DNA from: Microbacterium profundi
Lineage (GTDB): Bacteria > Actinomycetota > Actinomycetes > Actinomycetales > Microbacteriaceae
NCBI RefSeq assembly: GCF_000763375.1
Contig: NZ_JPSY01000003.1
Location: 62,001-126,000 of the forward strand
Direction: 5' to 3'
DNA: 64,000 bases
Part shown: positions 1 to 7,254 of the stretch, in pieces
Layout: every line of letters begins with the position of its first letter
Position numbering within the stretch: position 1 is the stretch's first letter
The notes under the pieces: model-generated
Seen by the model: the letters and a program-made list of their open reading frames with translations, nothing else
The model's database searches: none
Told to the model about the DNA's origin: nothing
Translations under genes and position numbers: made by a program

Positions 1-1
1 C

Positions 2-670
2 ACCGGCGTGGGCATCCGCGCGGCGTGGGCGCACCCCGGAACCAGGTTGGCGTTCTGGTCGCACTTCACCACTCCGTTCGCTGGAACCGCATTCGTCCTG
101 CTTTGGGGAATGCCGTTCCTCACGGCAGGCGAGGGCGTCACGACGGGACAAGCAGCCACGATCATCTCGACATATGTCGTTGCCGGAATGTTTCTCGGCC
201 CGATCATCGGAAACCTCTCCGGACGCATGCCGAACCGGCGATCACTCGCACTCGTGCTCCCTGCAGTCGGGATCCAGATGATCGCGTGGATCGTCATCCT
301 GCTGCTCCCCGGACCCGCCCCGCTCTGGCTCCTCTACGTTCTTGCGGTCGCGCTGGCCACCGGCGGTCCCGCGTCGATGATCGCCTTCGACCACGCGAGG
401 ACGCACAACCCCGCACATCGGCTGAGCACCGCCACGGGGCTCACGAACGGCGGTGGATTCATCTCCGCCCTCATCGCGATCTTCCTCATCGGTCTCGCGC
501 TCGATCTGCAGGGCGCCGGCACGCCGGAGACGTATTCACTCGAGGCGTTCCGCATCGCGTTCCTCGCCCAGGTACCGATCTGGCTGGTGGGATCCGCATT
601 CATCTTGATAGAGCGCAAGCGCACCCGCATCCGTATCGGGCTGGACCCGGAACGAAGGACGAGAAGATAA
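2..670 (+). CDS. MFS transporter, C-terminal part (cut by window edge)
   Basis: This is the C-terminal part, about 222 residues, of a major facilitator superfamily permease; the start lies before the window. It shows about six hydrophobic membrane segments. A short basic loop (SGRMPNRRS) sits between two of them, as in MFS cytoplasmic loops. The protein ends in a basic tail (ERKRTRIRIG). The substrate cannot be inferred. The reading frame is open from base 2, so the GTG at base 8 is internal. It converges on the DUF6458 gene and a hairpin lies just beyond its stop. Confidence 0.75.
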   Translation, partial: TGVGIRAAWAHPGTRLAFWSHFTTPFAGTAFVLLWGMPFLTAGEGVTTGQAATIISTYVVAGMFLGPIIGNLSGRMPNRRSLALVLPAVGIQMIAWIVILLLPGPAPLWLLYVLAVALATGGPASMIAFDHARTHNPAHRLSTATGLTNGGGFISALIAIFLIGLALDLQGAGTPETYSLEAFRIAFLAQVPIWLVGSAFILIERKRTRIRIGLDPERRTRR

Positions 671-673
671 CCG

Positions 674-697
674 GCCGCGCCTGAGGACTCGCGCGGC
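674..697. terminator. hairpin between convergent genes
   Basis: A perfect 7-bp stem (GCCGCGC / GCGCGGC) with a 10-base loop lies between the stop of the MFS gene and the stop of the convergent DUF6458 gene. No T-run follows, which is usual for high-GC actinobacteria. A bidirectional terminator is inferred from position and stem only. Confidence 0.4.
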
Positions 698-897
698 TAC
701 AGCACGGTGTCGTCTGTCGGCGCATCCCGGCGACGACGAGAAGCAAGCAGGATGAGCCCGAGGACGAACACGACGGCGCCGGCCCCCATCAGGATGTAGC
801 CGATCAGGTCGAGGTTGGCCCATTCGACCTCGACGTTCACCGCGAACGTGAGAATGGCGCCGATGACGAACAATACGATTCCTGTGCCGATGCTCAT
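697..897 (-). CDS. DUF6458 family small membrane protein
   Basis: This is a 66-residue protein with two membrane helices (about residues 5-20 and 32-52) and a basic cytoplasmic end (ASRRRRD). The opening MSIGTGIVLFVIGAILTF and the GYILMGAGAVVF segment match the DUF6458 proteins common in Microbacterium and relatives. Function is unknown. I chose the ATG at 897 because GGAAAGGA lies at ribosome-site spacing just before it; a longer in-frame extension exists but lacks such a site. It is not obviously part of an operon. Confidence 0.8.
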   Translation of the reverse strand: MSIGTGIVLFVIGAILTFAVNVEVEWANLDLIGYILMGAGAVVFVLGLILLASRRRRDAPTDDTVL

Positions 898-1001
898 GCG
901 AGGTCCTTTCCTGGTACCCGTGGCGACACCTGCGTCGACGAGCAAACCACTGCTGTTCGTTCTGACGATGCCAGCAATCTCCACCCGAGGCAAGAGGTTC
1001 G

Positions 1002-1748
1002 TCAGCGCTTTCGCGGCGTCCAGCCGGCCAGCAGCGCATCATCCGACGCCGCACGTTCGAGATCGACGGCCGATGACCACCCCTGTGCGGCATCAACGGC
1101 ATCGAAACCGCCGCGCGCCACACGCATCCCGACATCCTCATGATGCATGCGCGGCGCTCCGCCTCGCCTCACGGAGGCACGTACGTTCCATGCGTCGTCC
1201 GCGTATCCCCCGCCGCGGAACACCCGGTACTCGTCGTAGCGGGCAGGGTCCAGCAGATCCCAGCACCACTCCCATACGTTGCCCAAGGTATCGAACAGCC
1301 CGTTCAGATTCGGCATCTTTCCGCCGACATCCTGCGGCGTCGGCATACCGTCTGCCGCAGTCCACGCGACGTCGGCCAGCAGACCGTAATGCGGACCCGT
1401 CGAACCCGCGCGGCACGCATGCTCCCACTCCGCCTCGGTGGGAAGCCGGTATCCGTCGCTGTCGACATGCCAGGTGATGTCCTCACCGTCGAACGTGTAC
1501 GCCGGATCAAGACCTTCCCACTCAGAAGCCGCGTTGCAGAACCGCACCGCGCGCAGCCAGCTCAGGTCCGTCGCCGGACGGCGAGGATGCTGTGCGGCGA
1601 TTCCGAGGATCTCGGACATCTGCTCCTCGGTGACGGCGAACACGCCCAGCTCGAACGAATCGAGTGTCACAGAGCGCACGAGGTCGCGGCGCGCGTCGTG
1701 CAGCGTTACGACACCGCCCGGCACCCGCGCCATCTCCAGATCGCTCAC
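1002..1748 (-). CDS. formylglycine-generating-enzyme-like (FGE/SUMF1 fold) protein
   Basis: This 248-residue protein has the FGE-sulfatase fold. It shows the N-terminal ARVPGG motif, the central YRLPTEAEWEHACRAG motif, GNVWEWCWD and FRGGGYADDAWNVRAS. True formylglycine-generating enzymes use a C-terminal cysteine pair to oxidise sulfatase cysteines. Here that segment (VRASVRRGGAPRMHHEDVG) has no cysteine, so sulfatase activation is unlikely and the function is open. The GTG start overlaps the stop of the YczE-like gene (GTGA), suggesting translational coupling. No sulfatase gene is visible nearby. Confidence 0.75.
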   Translation of the reverse strand: MSDLEMARVPGGVVTLHDARRDLVRSVTLDSFELGVFAVTEEQMSEILGIAAQHPRRPATDLSWLRAVRFCNAASEWEGLDPAYTFDGEDITWHVDSDGYRLPTEAEWEHACRAGSTGPHYGLLADVAWTAADGMPTPQDVGGKMPNLNGLFDTLGNVWEWCWDLLDPARYDEYRVFRGGGYADDAWNVRASVRRGGAPRMHHEDVGMRVARGGFDAVDAAQGWSSAVDLERAASDDALLAGWTPRKR

Positions 1749-2383
1749 GTGGTGGCACGCTCCTGAACCGGGATCGCGAACAGCCGCATGAAGTACTGGC
1801 ACAGCGGCCCGACGAGCAGCGCGAATGCGACAGTGCCGAGCCCCACGTTGCCACCGAGCGCCCAGCCGACTGCGACGACGACGATCTCGATGCCGGTTCG
1901 CACGATCCAGATCCGCCAGCCGGTCTGCTTGTGCAGACCGGTCATCAGGCCGTCTCGCGGTCCGGGACCGAAATGAGCGCCGATGTACAGCCCGGTCGCA
2001 GCGGAGAGGATGAGCAGCCCGACCACGAAGAAGCAGATGCGGAGCCACAACGGCTGATCCGCCGGGATCAACCAGAGACCGACATCGGCGGCCGGCCCGA
2101 CGAGCAGGGCGTTCAGCACCGTGCCGATCCCGAGCCTCTGCCGCAGCGGGATCCACAGCAGCAGCACGACGACGCTGATCAGGATCGTCACCACTCCGAA
2201 GCTCAGCGGCACGTGACGTGTGATGCCCTGCGACAGCACATCCCACGCGGCCGCGCCGATCTGCCCGCGCACCATGAACGCGATCCCGATGCCGTACAGG
2301 AACAGCCCGACCAGCAGCTGCACCCAACGGCGCGGGAGCCTGCGGCCGCGCAGTGCGTTCACTGCGGCGCTCGTTCGACCCAC
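1745..2383 (-). CDS. YczE/YyaS-like integral membrane protein
   Basis: A 212-residue membrane protein with about five to six hydrophobic segments. The opening (LPRRWVQLLVGLFLYGIGIA), the GAAAWDVLSQG motif and the GPGPRDGLMTGL motif are typical of the YczE family of putative transport or regulatory membrane proteins. Its biochemical role is unknown. The start overlaps the end of the SGNH hydrolase gene by 25 bases and the stop overlaps the start of the FGE-like gene, so the three probably form one transcript. Confidence 0.8.
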   Translation of the reverse strand: MGRTSAAVNALRGRRLPRRWVQLLVGLFLYGIGIAFMVRGQIGAAAWDVLSQGITRHVPLSFGVVTILISVVVLLLWIPLRQRLGIGTVLNALLVGPAADVGLWLIPADQPLWLRICFFVVGLLILSAATGLYIGAHFGPGPRDGLMTGLHKQTGWRIWIVRTGIEIVVVAVGWALGGNVGLGTVAFALLVGPLCQYFMRLFAIPVQERATT

Positions 2384-3114
2384 GCGCCGTACTTGGCGGC
2401 GCGGCCATCACCCGAGGATGTGCGCGTCAGCCGTCGCTTGACCCACGGCCCGACGTGCTCCCGGTAGTAGGCGAGCCCGACCGCTCCCCCGGCCCGCAAC
2501 TCGCTGGGCGCCCACCACTCTGCCGGCGGTTCATACCCGAGTGCGTCCAGGACCCTGGCCGCGACGCGGTGATGACCTGCCGAATTCATGTGCAGACGAT
2601 CTTCCGACCAGTAGGCACTGCGGGCGAGTTCACGATCGGGCCAGTTCAGCGCGCGGACGACGTCGGCACGGTTCGCGATGCGGCGCATCACAGCCGCGGA
2701 GAGCTCGTCTCCGCGGCGCTGGATCATGGAACCCATCGGCAGTTGTCCTGCAGGGTTCGCGCCGGACAGCACGATGAGAGTCACGCCCTGGTCATCGCAT
2801 CGACGAAGAACGCGTGAGAACGCGTCGGCGATGTGCTCCAGATCGGTCCGCGGGCGCAGCATGTCGTTGCCTCCCCCGTTGAAGGACAGATGCGTGGGGT
2901 TCAGCGCCAGGGCGGGTTCGAGCTGCTCCTCGACGATCGGCCACGCGAGCTTGCCGCGGACCGCCAGGTTCGCGTAATGGATCGGATGACCGGCAGCATC
3001 GGCCCACCCCTGCGCCGCGATATCGGCCCAGCCGCGCACACGGCCGTCGGGCAACTCGTCGCCGACGCCCTCGGTGAACGAGTCGCCGATGGCCACGAAC
3101 CTCACATCACTCAC
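2359..3114 (-). CDS. SGNH/GDSL-family hydrolase
   Basis: A 251-residue single-domain hydrolase. Block I is GDSFTEGVGDE (catalytic Ser in GDS, about residue 12). The block II glycine region follows, then block III GGGNDML. A C-terminal D-x-x-H (EDRLHMNSAGHHRVA) supplies the rest of the triad. The family hydrolyses esters of lipids, acyl groups or polysaccharides; the substrate is not predictable. No signal peptide is seen, so it is probably cytoplasmic. The start is GTG. It is the first gene of a three-gene set with the YczE-like and FGE-like proteins. Confidence 0.85.
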   Translation of the reverse strand: MSDVRFVAIGDSFTEGVGDELPDGRVRGWADIAAQGWADAAGHPIHYANLAVRGKLAWPIVEEQLEPALALNPTHLSFNGGGNDMLRPRTDLEHIADAFSRVLRRCDDQGVTLIVLSGANPAGQLPMGSMIQRRGDELSAAVMRRIANRADVVRALNWPDRELARSAYWSEDRLHMNSAGHHRVAARVLDALGYEPPAEWWAPSELRAGGAVGLAYYREHVGPWVKRRLTRTSSGDGRAAKYGAWVERAPQ

Positions 3115-3149
3115 CGAACCAGCCTATGCCCGGCCGCGAGCACGACGGC

Positions 3150-4502
3150 TCACCGATCGTCGAGTGCCTGGCCTCTTCGATCGACGAGTCCCCAGGTCAC
3201 GATCGCGGCGAGGACGAAGAAGCCGGCGAAGACGGCGAACAGCACCGGCACTCCGCCGGTCGCCAAGAGCACCGGAACGATCAGTGGTGCGACGATGGAC
3301 GCGATCCTGCCGACCCCGGCCGCCCACCCCGCACCCGTGCCGCGCAGCGAGGTCGGATAGATCTCCGGGGTCACGGCGTACAGCGCGCCCCACGCGCCGA
3401 GATTGAAGAACGACAGCGCCATTCCCGTCGCGATGATCGCCCCGACGCCCGTCGCGGTCCCGAACAGCACAGCCGAGACCGCGGATCCGGCGAGGAACAC
3501 CGACAGCGTCGTTCGGCGCCCCCACACCTCGATGAGCCACGCGGCCACGGCGTATCCCGGCAGCTGAGCGAGTGTGATGAGCAGCGTGAACCCGAAGGAA
3601 CGGACGAGATCGTAGCCGGCATCGACGAGGATGCTGGGGATCCAGATGAACGCGCCGTAATAGGCGAAGTTCACGCAGAACCAGATCAGCCAGATGCACA
3701 GGGTGCGCAGCCTGAACTCGGGATACCAGAGCGTACCGAGGCGTGTCGCGGCGTCGTCGGCGATGGCGCGAGAGGTCGCCGCTTTGTGGACGAGCGGGCC
3801 GCCCGTGATCCCGGCATCCGCCTCGAACGCCGACACGATCCTCTCCGCCTGCGAGATCCTCCCCCGTGACGCCAGCCATCGGGGCGACTCGGGAAGGCCC
3901 CAACGCACGATGATCGCGTATGCGGCGGGCACCGCGCCGAGGGCGAACGCCCAGCGCCAGCCCGATTCGGATGTGGGGATCACGAAGTAGCCGATCAGGG
4001 CAGCGGCCGTCCAGCCGACGGCCCAGAACGCCTCGAGGATGACGATGAGGCGCCCCCTGATGCGGCGCGGCGCGAACTCGCTGACGTAGGTCGACGCGAC
4101 CGGAAGCTCCGCACCGAGACCGAGACCGACGAAGAACCGCAGCACGAGCAGCATCGCCAGTCCGCCGACGAGCGCGCTGGCACCGGTGGCGACCCCGTAG
4201 ATCAGCAGTGTGATCGCGAACACCTGGCGCCGGCCGAGGCGATCCGCCAGCAGACCACCGAGCGTCGCGCCGATCGCCATGCCGATGAACCCGACGGAGG
4301 CGATCCACCCGGTCTCCGCCTTCGACAGGTCCCACTGCTGAGCGAGAGCGGCGATGACGAACGAGATGAGGCCGACATCCATCGCGTCCAGCGCCCAGCC
4401 AACGCCCGATCCTGACAGGACTCTGAAGTGCCGCCGCGTGAACGGCAGCGCGTCGAGACGCTCTGCCAACGAGGTGCGACTCGAGATGCCGGGGTCGCTC
4501 AT
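3150..4502 (-). CDS. MFS transporter, metabolite:H+ symporter type
   Basis: A 450-residue, 12-helix permease. The N-terminal half carries GWALDAMDVGLISF in helix 1 and the MFS loop motif GGLLADRLGRRQVF between helices 2 and 3. A second set of motifs is RFFVGLGLGAELPVAS and EFAPRRIRGR. WGLPESPRWLASRGR is the conserved stretch in the central loop. These features resemble the sugar-porter and aromatic-acid or niacin symporter branches. The substrate is unknown. The start ATG overlaps the stop of the upstream flavin monooxygenase gene by four bases (ATGA), so the two are probably co-expressed. Confidence 0.85.
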   Translation of the reverse strand: MSDPGISSRTSLAERLDALPFTRRHFRVLSGSGVGWALDAMDVGLISFVIAALAQQWDLSKAETGWIASVGFIGMAIGATLGGLLADRLGRRQVFAITLLIYGVATGASALVGGLAMLLVLRFFVGLGLGAELPVASTYVSEFAPRRIRGRLIVILEAFWAVGWTAAALIGYFVIPTSESGWRWAFALGAVPAAYAIIVRWGLPESPRWLASRGRISQAERIVSAFEADAGITGGPLVHKAATSRAIADDAATRLGTLWYPEFRLRTLCIWLIWFCVNFAYYGAFIWIPSILVDAGYDLVRSFGFTLLITLAQLPGYAVAAWLIEVWGRRTTLSVFLAGSAVSAVLFGTATGVGAIIATGMALSFFNLGAWGALYAVTPEIYPTSLRGTGAGWAAGVGRIASIVAPLIVPVLLATGGVPVLFAVFAGFFVLAAIVTWGLVDRRGQALDDR

Positions 4503-5524
4503 TTCAGCAGATCTCTGACACGGGGGATCACCTCGGTGCCGTACAGCTCGATGCTGCGCATCATCTGCTCATGTCCCAGCGTGCCGGTGGCGTACTTGAG
4601 GTCGAATCTGCCGATCCCCAGTGTGCGCACGGTATCGGCGATCTTCTGGGCGACGCGTTCGGGAGAGCCGGAATAGATCGCCCCGGCGGGCCCCACGTCG
4701 TTCTGGAAGCGCGCCCGGCTGTACTCGGGCCAGCCGCGCTCCTTGCCGATCGTGTTGTTCATGGCCTCGAACCCCGAGTACGCGCCGTCCCAGGCCTCAT
4801 CGTCGGTATCGGCGATGTGCCCGGGCGAGTGGACGGCGATCGGATGCTCCGTCGTGCCGAACGCGGCGATCGAGCGATGGTACAGCTCGACGAACGGCGC
4901 GAAACGCCCTGCTGGGCCGCCGATGATCGCGAGCATGAGTCCCACGCCGTGCCTGGCGACGCGCACGACCGATTCCGGACTCCCGCCGACGCCCACCCAC
5001 GTGCGAAGCCCGTTCTCGGTCTTCGGGAACACATCGGCGTCGGTGAGCGCCGGGCGCATGGTGCCCGACCAGGTGACCGGCTTCTCCTCGGCGAGTTCGA
5101 CGAAGAGCTCGAGCTTCTCCTCGAACAGGGCTTCGTAGTCGCGCAGGTCGAAGCCGAAGAGCGGAAACGACTCGGTGAACGAACCACGACCGAGCACGAC
5201 CTCGGCGCGGCCGCTGGAGAGCGCGTCCAACGTCGCGAATCGTTCGTAGACTCTGACCGGGTCATCGGATGACAGCACCGTCACCGCGGTGCCGAGTCTG
5301 ATCCGCTCGGTACGTGCGGCGATCGCGGCGAGCACCATCTCCGGCGCGGAGACGGCGAACTCCTTGCGGTGATGCTCGCCCACTCCGAAGAAATCGACGC
5401 CCACCCGGTCGGCGAGTTCAGCCTGTTCGACGATGTTGCGGATCGTCTGGGCCGCCGTCAACAACTCTCCGTCGGGATCGCGGGTGATGTCGCCGAACGT
5501 GTCCAGGCCGAACTCGAGAACCAT
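4499..5524 (-). CDS. LLM-class flavin-dependent oxidoreductase
   Basis: A 341-residue luciferase-like monooxygenase. It has the family's TIM-barrel pattern with FGLDTFGDI at the start, FFGVGEHHRKEF, RIRLGTAVTVLSSDDPVRVYERFATLDALSSGR and ELVLGRGSF-like strands, which bind reduced flavin. No flavin reductase is adjacent, so reduced flavin must come from elsewhere. It overlaps the downstream MFS gene by four bases. The pair could import and oxidise one compound, but that is inference only. Confidence 0.88.
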   Translation of the reverse strand: MVLEFGLDTFGDITRDPDGELLTAAQTIRNIVEQAELADRVGVDFFGVGEHHRKEFAVSAPEMVLAAIAARTERIRLGTAVTVLSSDDPVRVYERFATLDALSSGRAEVVLGRGSFTESFPLFGFDLRDYEALFEEKLELFVELAEEKPVTWSGTMRPALTDADVFPKTENGLRTWVGVGGSPESVVRVARHGVGLMLAIIGGPAGRFAPFVELYHRSIAAFGTTEHPIAVHSPGHIADTDDEAWDGAYSGFEAMNNTIGKERGWPEYSRARFQNDVGPAGAIYSGSPERVAQKIADTVRTLGIGRFDLKYATGTLGHEQMMRSIELYGTEVIPRVRDLLK

Positions 5525-5531
5525 CTGCTGC

Positions 5532-7208
5532 CTACCTGTTCACGAGGGCCGTGCGAAGCGTGTCGAGCCCGACACCGCCGAGGTCGAGAGCGCGCTTGTG
5601 GAACTGCTTGATGTCGAACGCGTCGCCCTGCTGCACGCGGTAAGCGTCTCGCACCTGCTCCCAGATGCGCTGTCCCACCTTGTACGACGGAGCCTGTCCG
5701 GGCCAGCCGAGATACCGGTTGACCTCGAACTGCACGAACTCGTCCGACATGTTGACGTTGCGCCGCATGAAGTCGAGTGCGTAGTCGGCATCCCATGTGC
5801 CGGTGCCATCAAGACGAGGCTTTCCCAGGTGCACGCCGATGTCGAGGACGACCCGGGCTGCGCGCATGCGCTGCCCGTCGAGCATGCCCAGCCGGTCGGC
5901 AGGATCGTCGAGGTAGCCCAACTGCTGCATGAGCCGTTCGGCGTAGAGCGCCCAGCCCTCTGCGTGTCCTGACGTACCGGCGAGCAGCCGGCGCCAGGAG
6001 TTCAGTTCTGCCCTGTTGTAGACCGCCTGCCCGATCTGGAGATGGTGGCCGGGAATGCCCTCGTGGTAGACGGTGGTGAGCTCGCGCCAGGTGTCGAACT
6101 CCGTGACGCCCTCCGGCACCGACCACCACATGCGCCCTGGACGGGAGAAATCGTCCGTCGGGCCGGTGTAGTAGATGCCGCCCTCTTGCGTGGGCGCGAT
6201 CATGCACTCCAGCGTGCGGATCTGCTCGGGGATGTCGAAATGGGTCGCGCCGAGCTCGGCGACCGCGCGGTCGCTGGTCTCCTGCATCCAGCGCTGCAGC
6301 GCTTCGGTGCCGTGCAGCTTGCGCGAGGGGTCGGCCTCCAGGTGCGCCACGGCCTCTTCTACGGTCGAGCCGGGGAGGATCTCGTTCGCGATCGCGGTCT
6401 GCTCGGCCACCATGCGGGCGAGTTCTTCCCGACCCCACTCATAGGTCTCATCGAGGTCGATCTCGGCGCCGAGGAACCGGCGGGAGTTGAGCGCGTACAG
6501 CTCGCGACCCACAGCATCCACCTCACTCGCGGCTGGCGCGAGGGTGCCGTTGAGGAAGCTCCTCAGCTCGTCGTAGGCGACCCGTGCCGCCGATGCGCTG
6601 TCGGCGAGTTCGCGGGCGAGGGATGCCGGAAGCTCGCCCTCGTCCGGCGTCGCACCGGCCACGAACGCGGCGAAGAAACCGTCGTCTGCGGTGTACCGCA
6701 CGATCTGGTCTGCGACCTCGACCACTTGCCGCCGAGCGGGCACGACGCCTTCTGCGATGCCCTCGCGCAGTGTCGCGGTGTAGCCGCGCAGCGCGTGCGG
6801 GACTGCGGCCAGACGCTTCACGATGATCGACCAGTCATCGGCCGTCGACGTGGGCATGAGGTCGTAGACCTGGCGGATGTCCTGAGCCGCCGAAGCGATC
6901 ACATTCAGATCGCGAAGATGCCACCGTGCATCGTGGAATTCGAGATCGAGCTTCAGCTCGCTGCTGAGGTCGGCCTTCGTGACCTCGTCGACGGCATCGG
7001 CCGGGACCAGCTCCTCGAGCGCGCTGAGCGTCTTGCGCGCCTCGCTCGCGTATTGCTGCTGCCCGTCAGGGCTGAGGTCGCCGTAGCGGTCGTTGGCGTC
7101 GTTGCGCCCGATGTACGTGCCGACGGTTGGTACGAGCTCTACGGTGGTGTCGACCCATTCTTCTGCGACCTTGTCGATCGCTGAGGGTGTGCGAGGGGTA
7201 GTCGTCAT
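5532..7208 (-). CDS. DUF885 family protein (HExxxHH putative metallopeptidase)
   Basis: A 558-residue soluble protein of the DUF885 family. Near residue 383 it carries YHEGIPGHHLQIGQ. The HExxxHH arrangement and later acidic residues suggest zinc-peptidase chemistry; some relatives are thought to be carboxypeptidases, but activity here is inferred. Its length is typical of the family. The ATG at 7208 (MTTTPRTPSAIDKVA) is chosen because homology-like content begins there, while the open frame upstream has the composition of non-coding high-GC sequence. No signal peptide or lipobox is seen, unlike some exported family members. Confidence 0.85.
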   Translation of the reverse strand: MTTTPRTPSAIDKVAEEWVDTTVELVPTVGTYIGRNDANDRYGDLSPDGQQQYASEARKTLSALEELVPADAVDEVTKADLSSELKLDLEFHDARWHLRDLNVIASAAQDIRQVYDLMPTSTADDWSIIVKRLAAVPHALRGYTATLREGIAEGVVPARRQVVEVADQIVRYTADDGFFAAFVAGATPDEGELPASLARELADSASAARVAYDELRSFLNGTLAPAASEVDAVGRELYALNSRRFLGAEIDLDETYEWGREELARMVAEQTAIANEILPGSTVEEAVAHLEADPSRKLHGTEALQRWMQETSDRAVAELGATHFDIPEQIRTLECMIAPTQEGGIYYTGPTDDFSRPGRMWWSVPEGVTEFDTWRELTTVYHEGIPGHHLQIGQAVYNRAELNSWRRLLAGTSGHAEGWALYAERLMQQLGYLDDPADRLGMLDGQRMRAARVVLDIGVHLGKPRLDGTGTWDADYALDFMRRNVNMSDEFVQFEVNRYLGWPGQAPSYKVGQRIWEQVRDAYRVQQGDAFDIKQFHKRALDLGGVGLDTLRTALVNR

Positions 7209-7254
7209 TGCTTCAGCGTAGCGGCGCCGATCACCGCATCGTTTGCGGATTGGT

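Noticed and set aside
1002..1748. Genuine sulfatase-activating formylglycine-generating enzyme
   Set aside because: The C-terminal catalytic cysteines are missing and no sulfatase gene is nearby.
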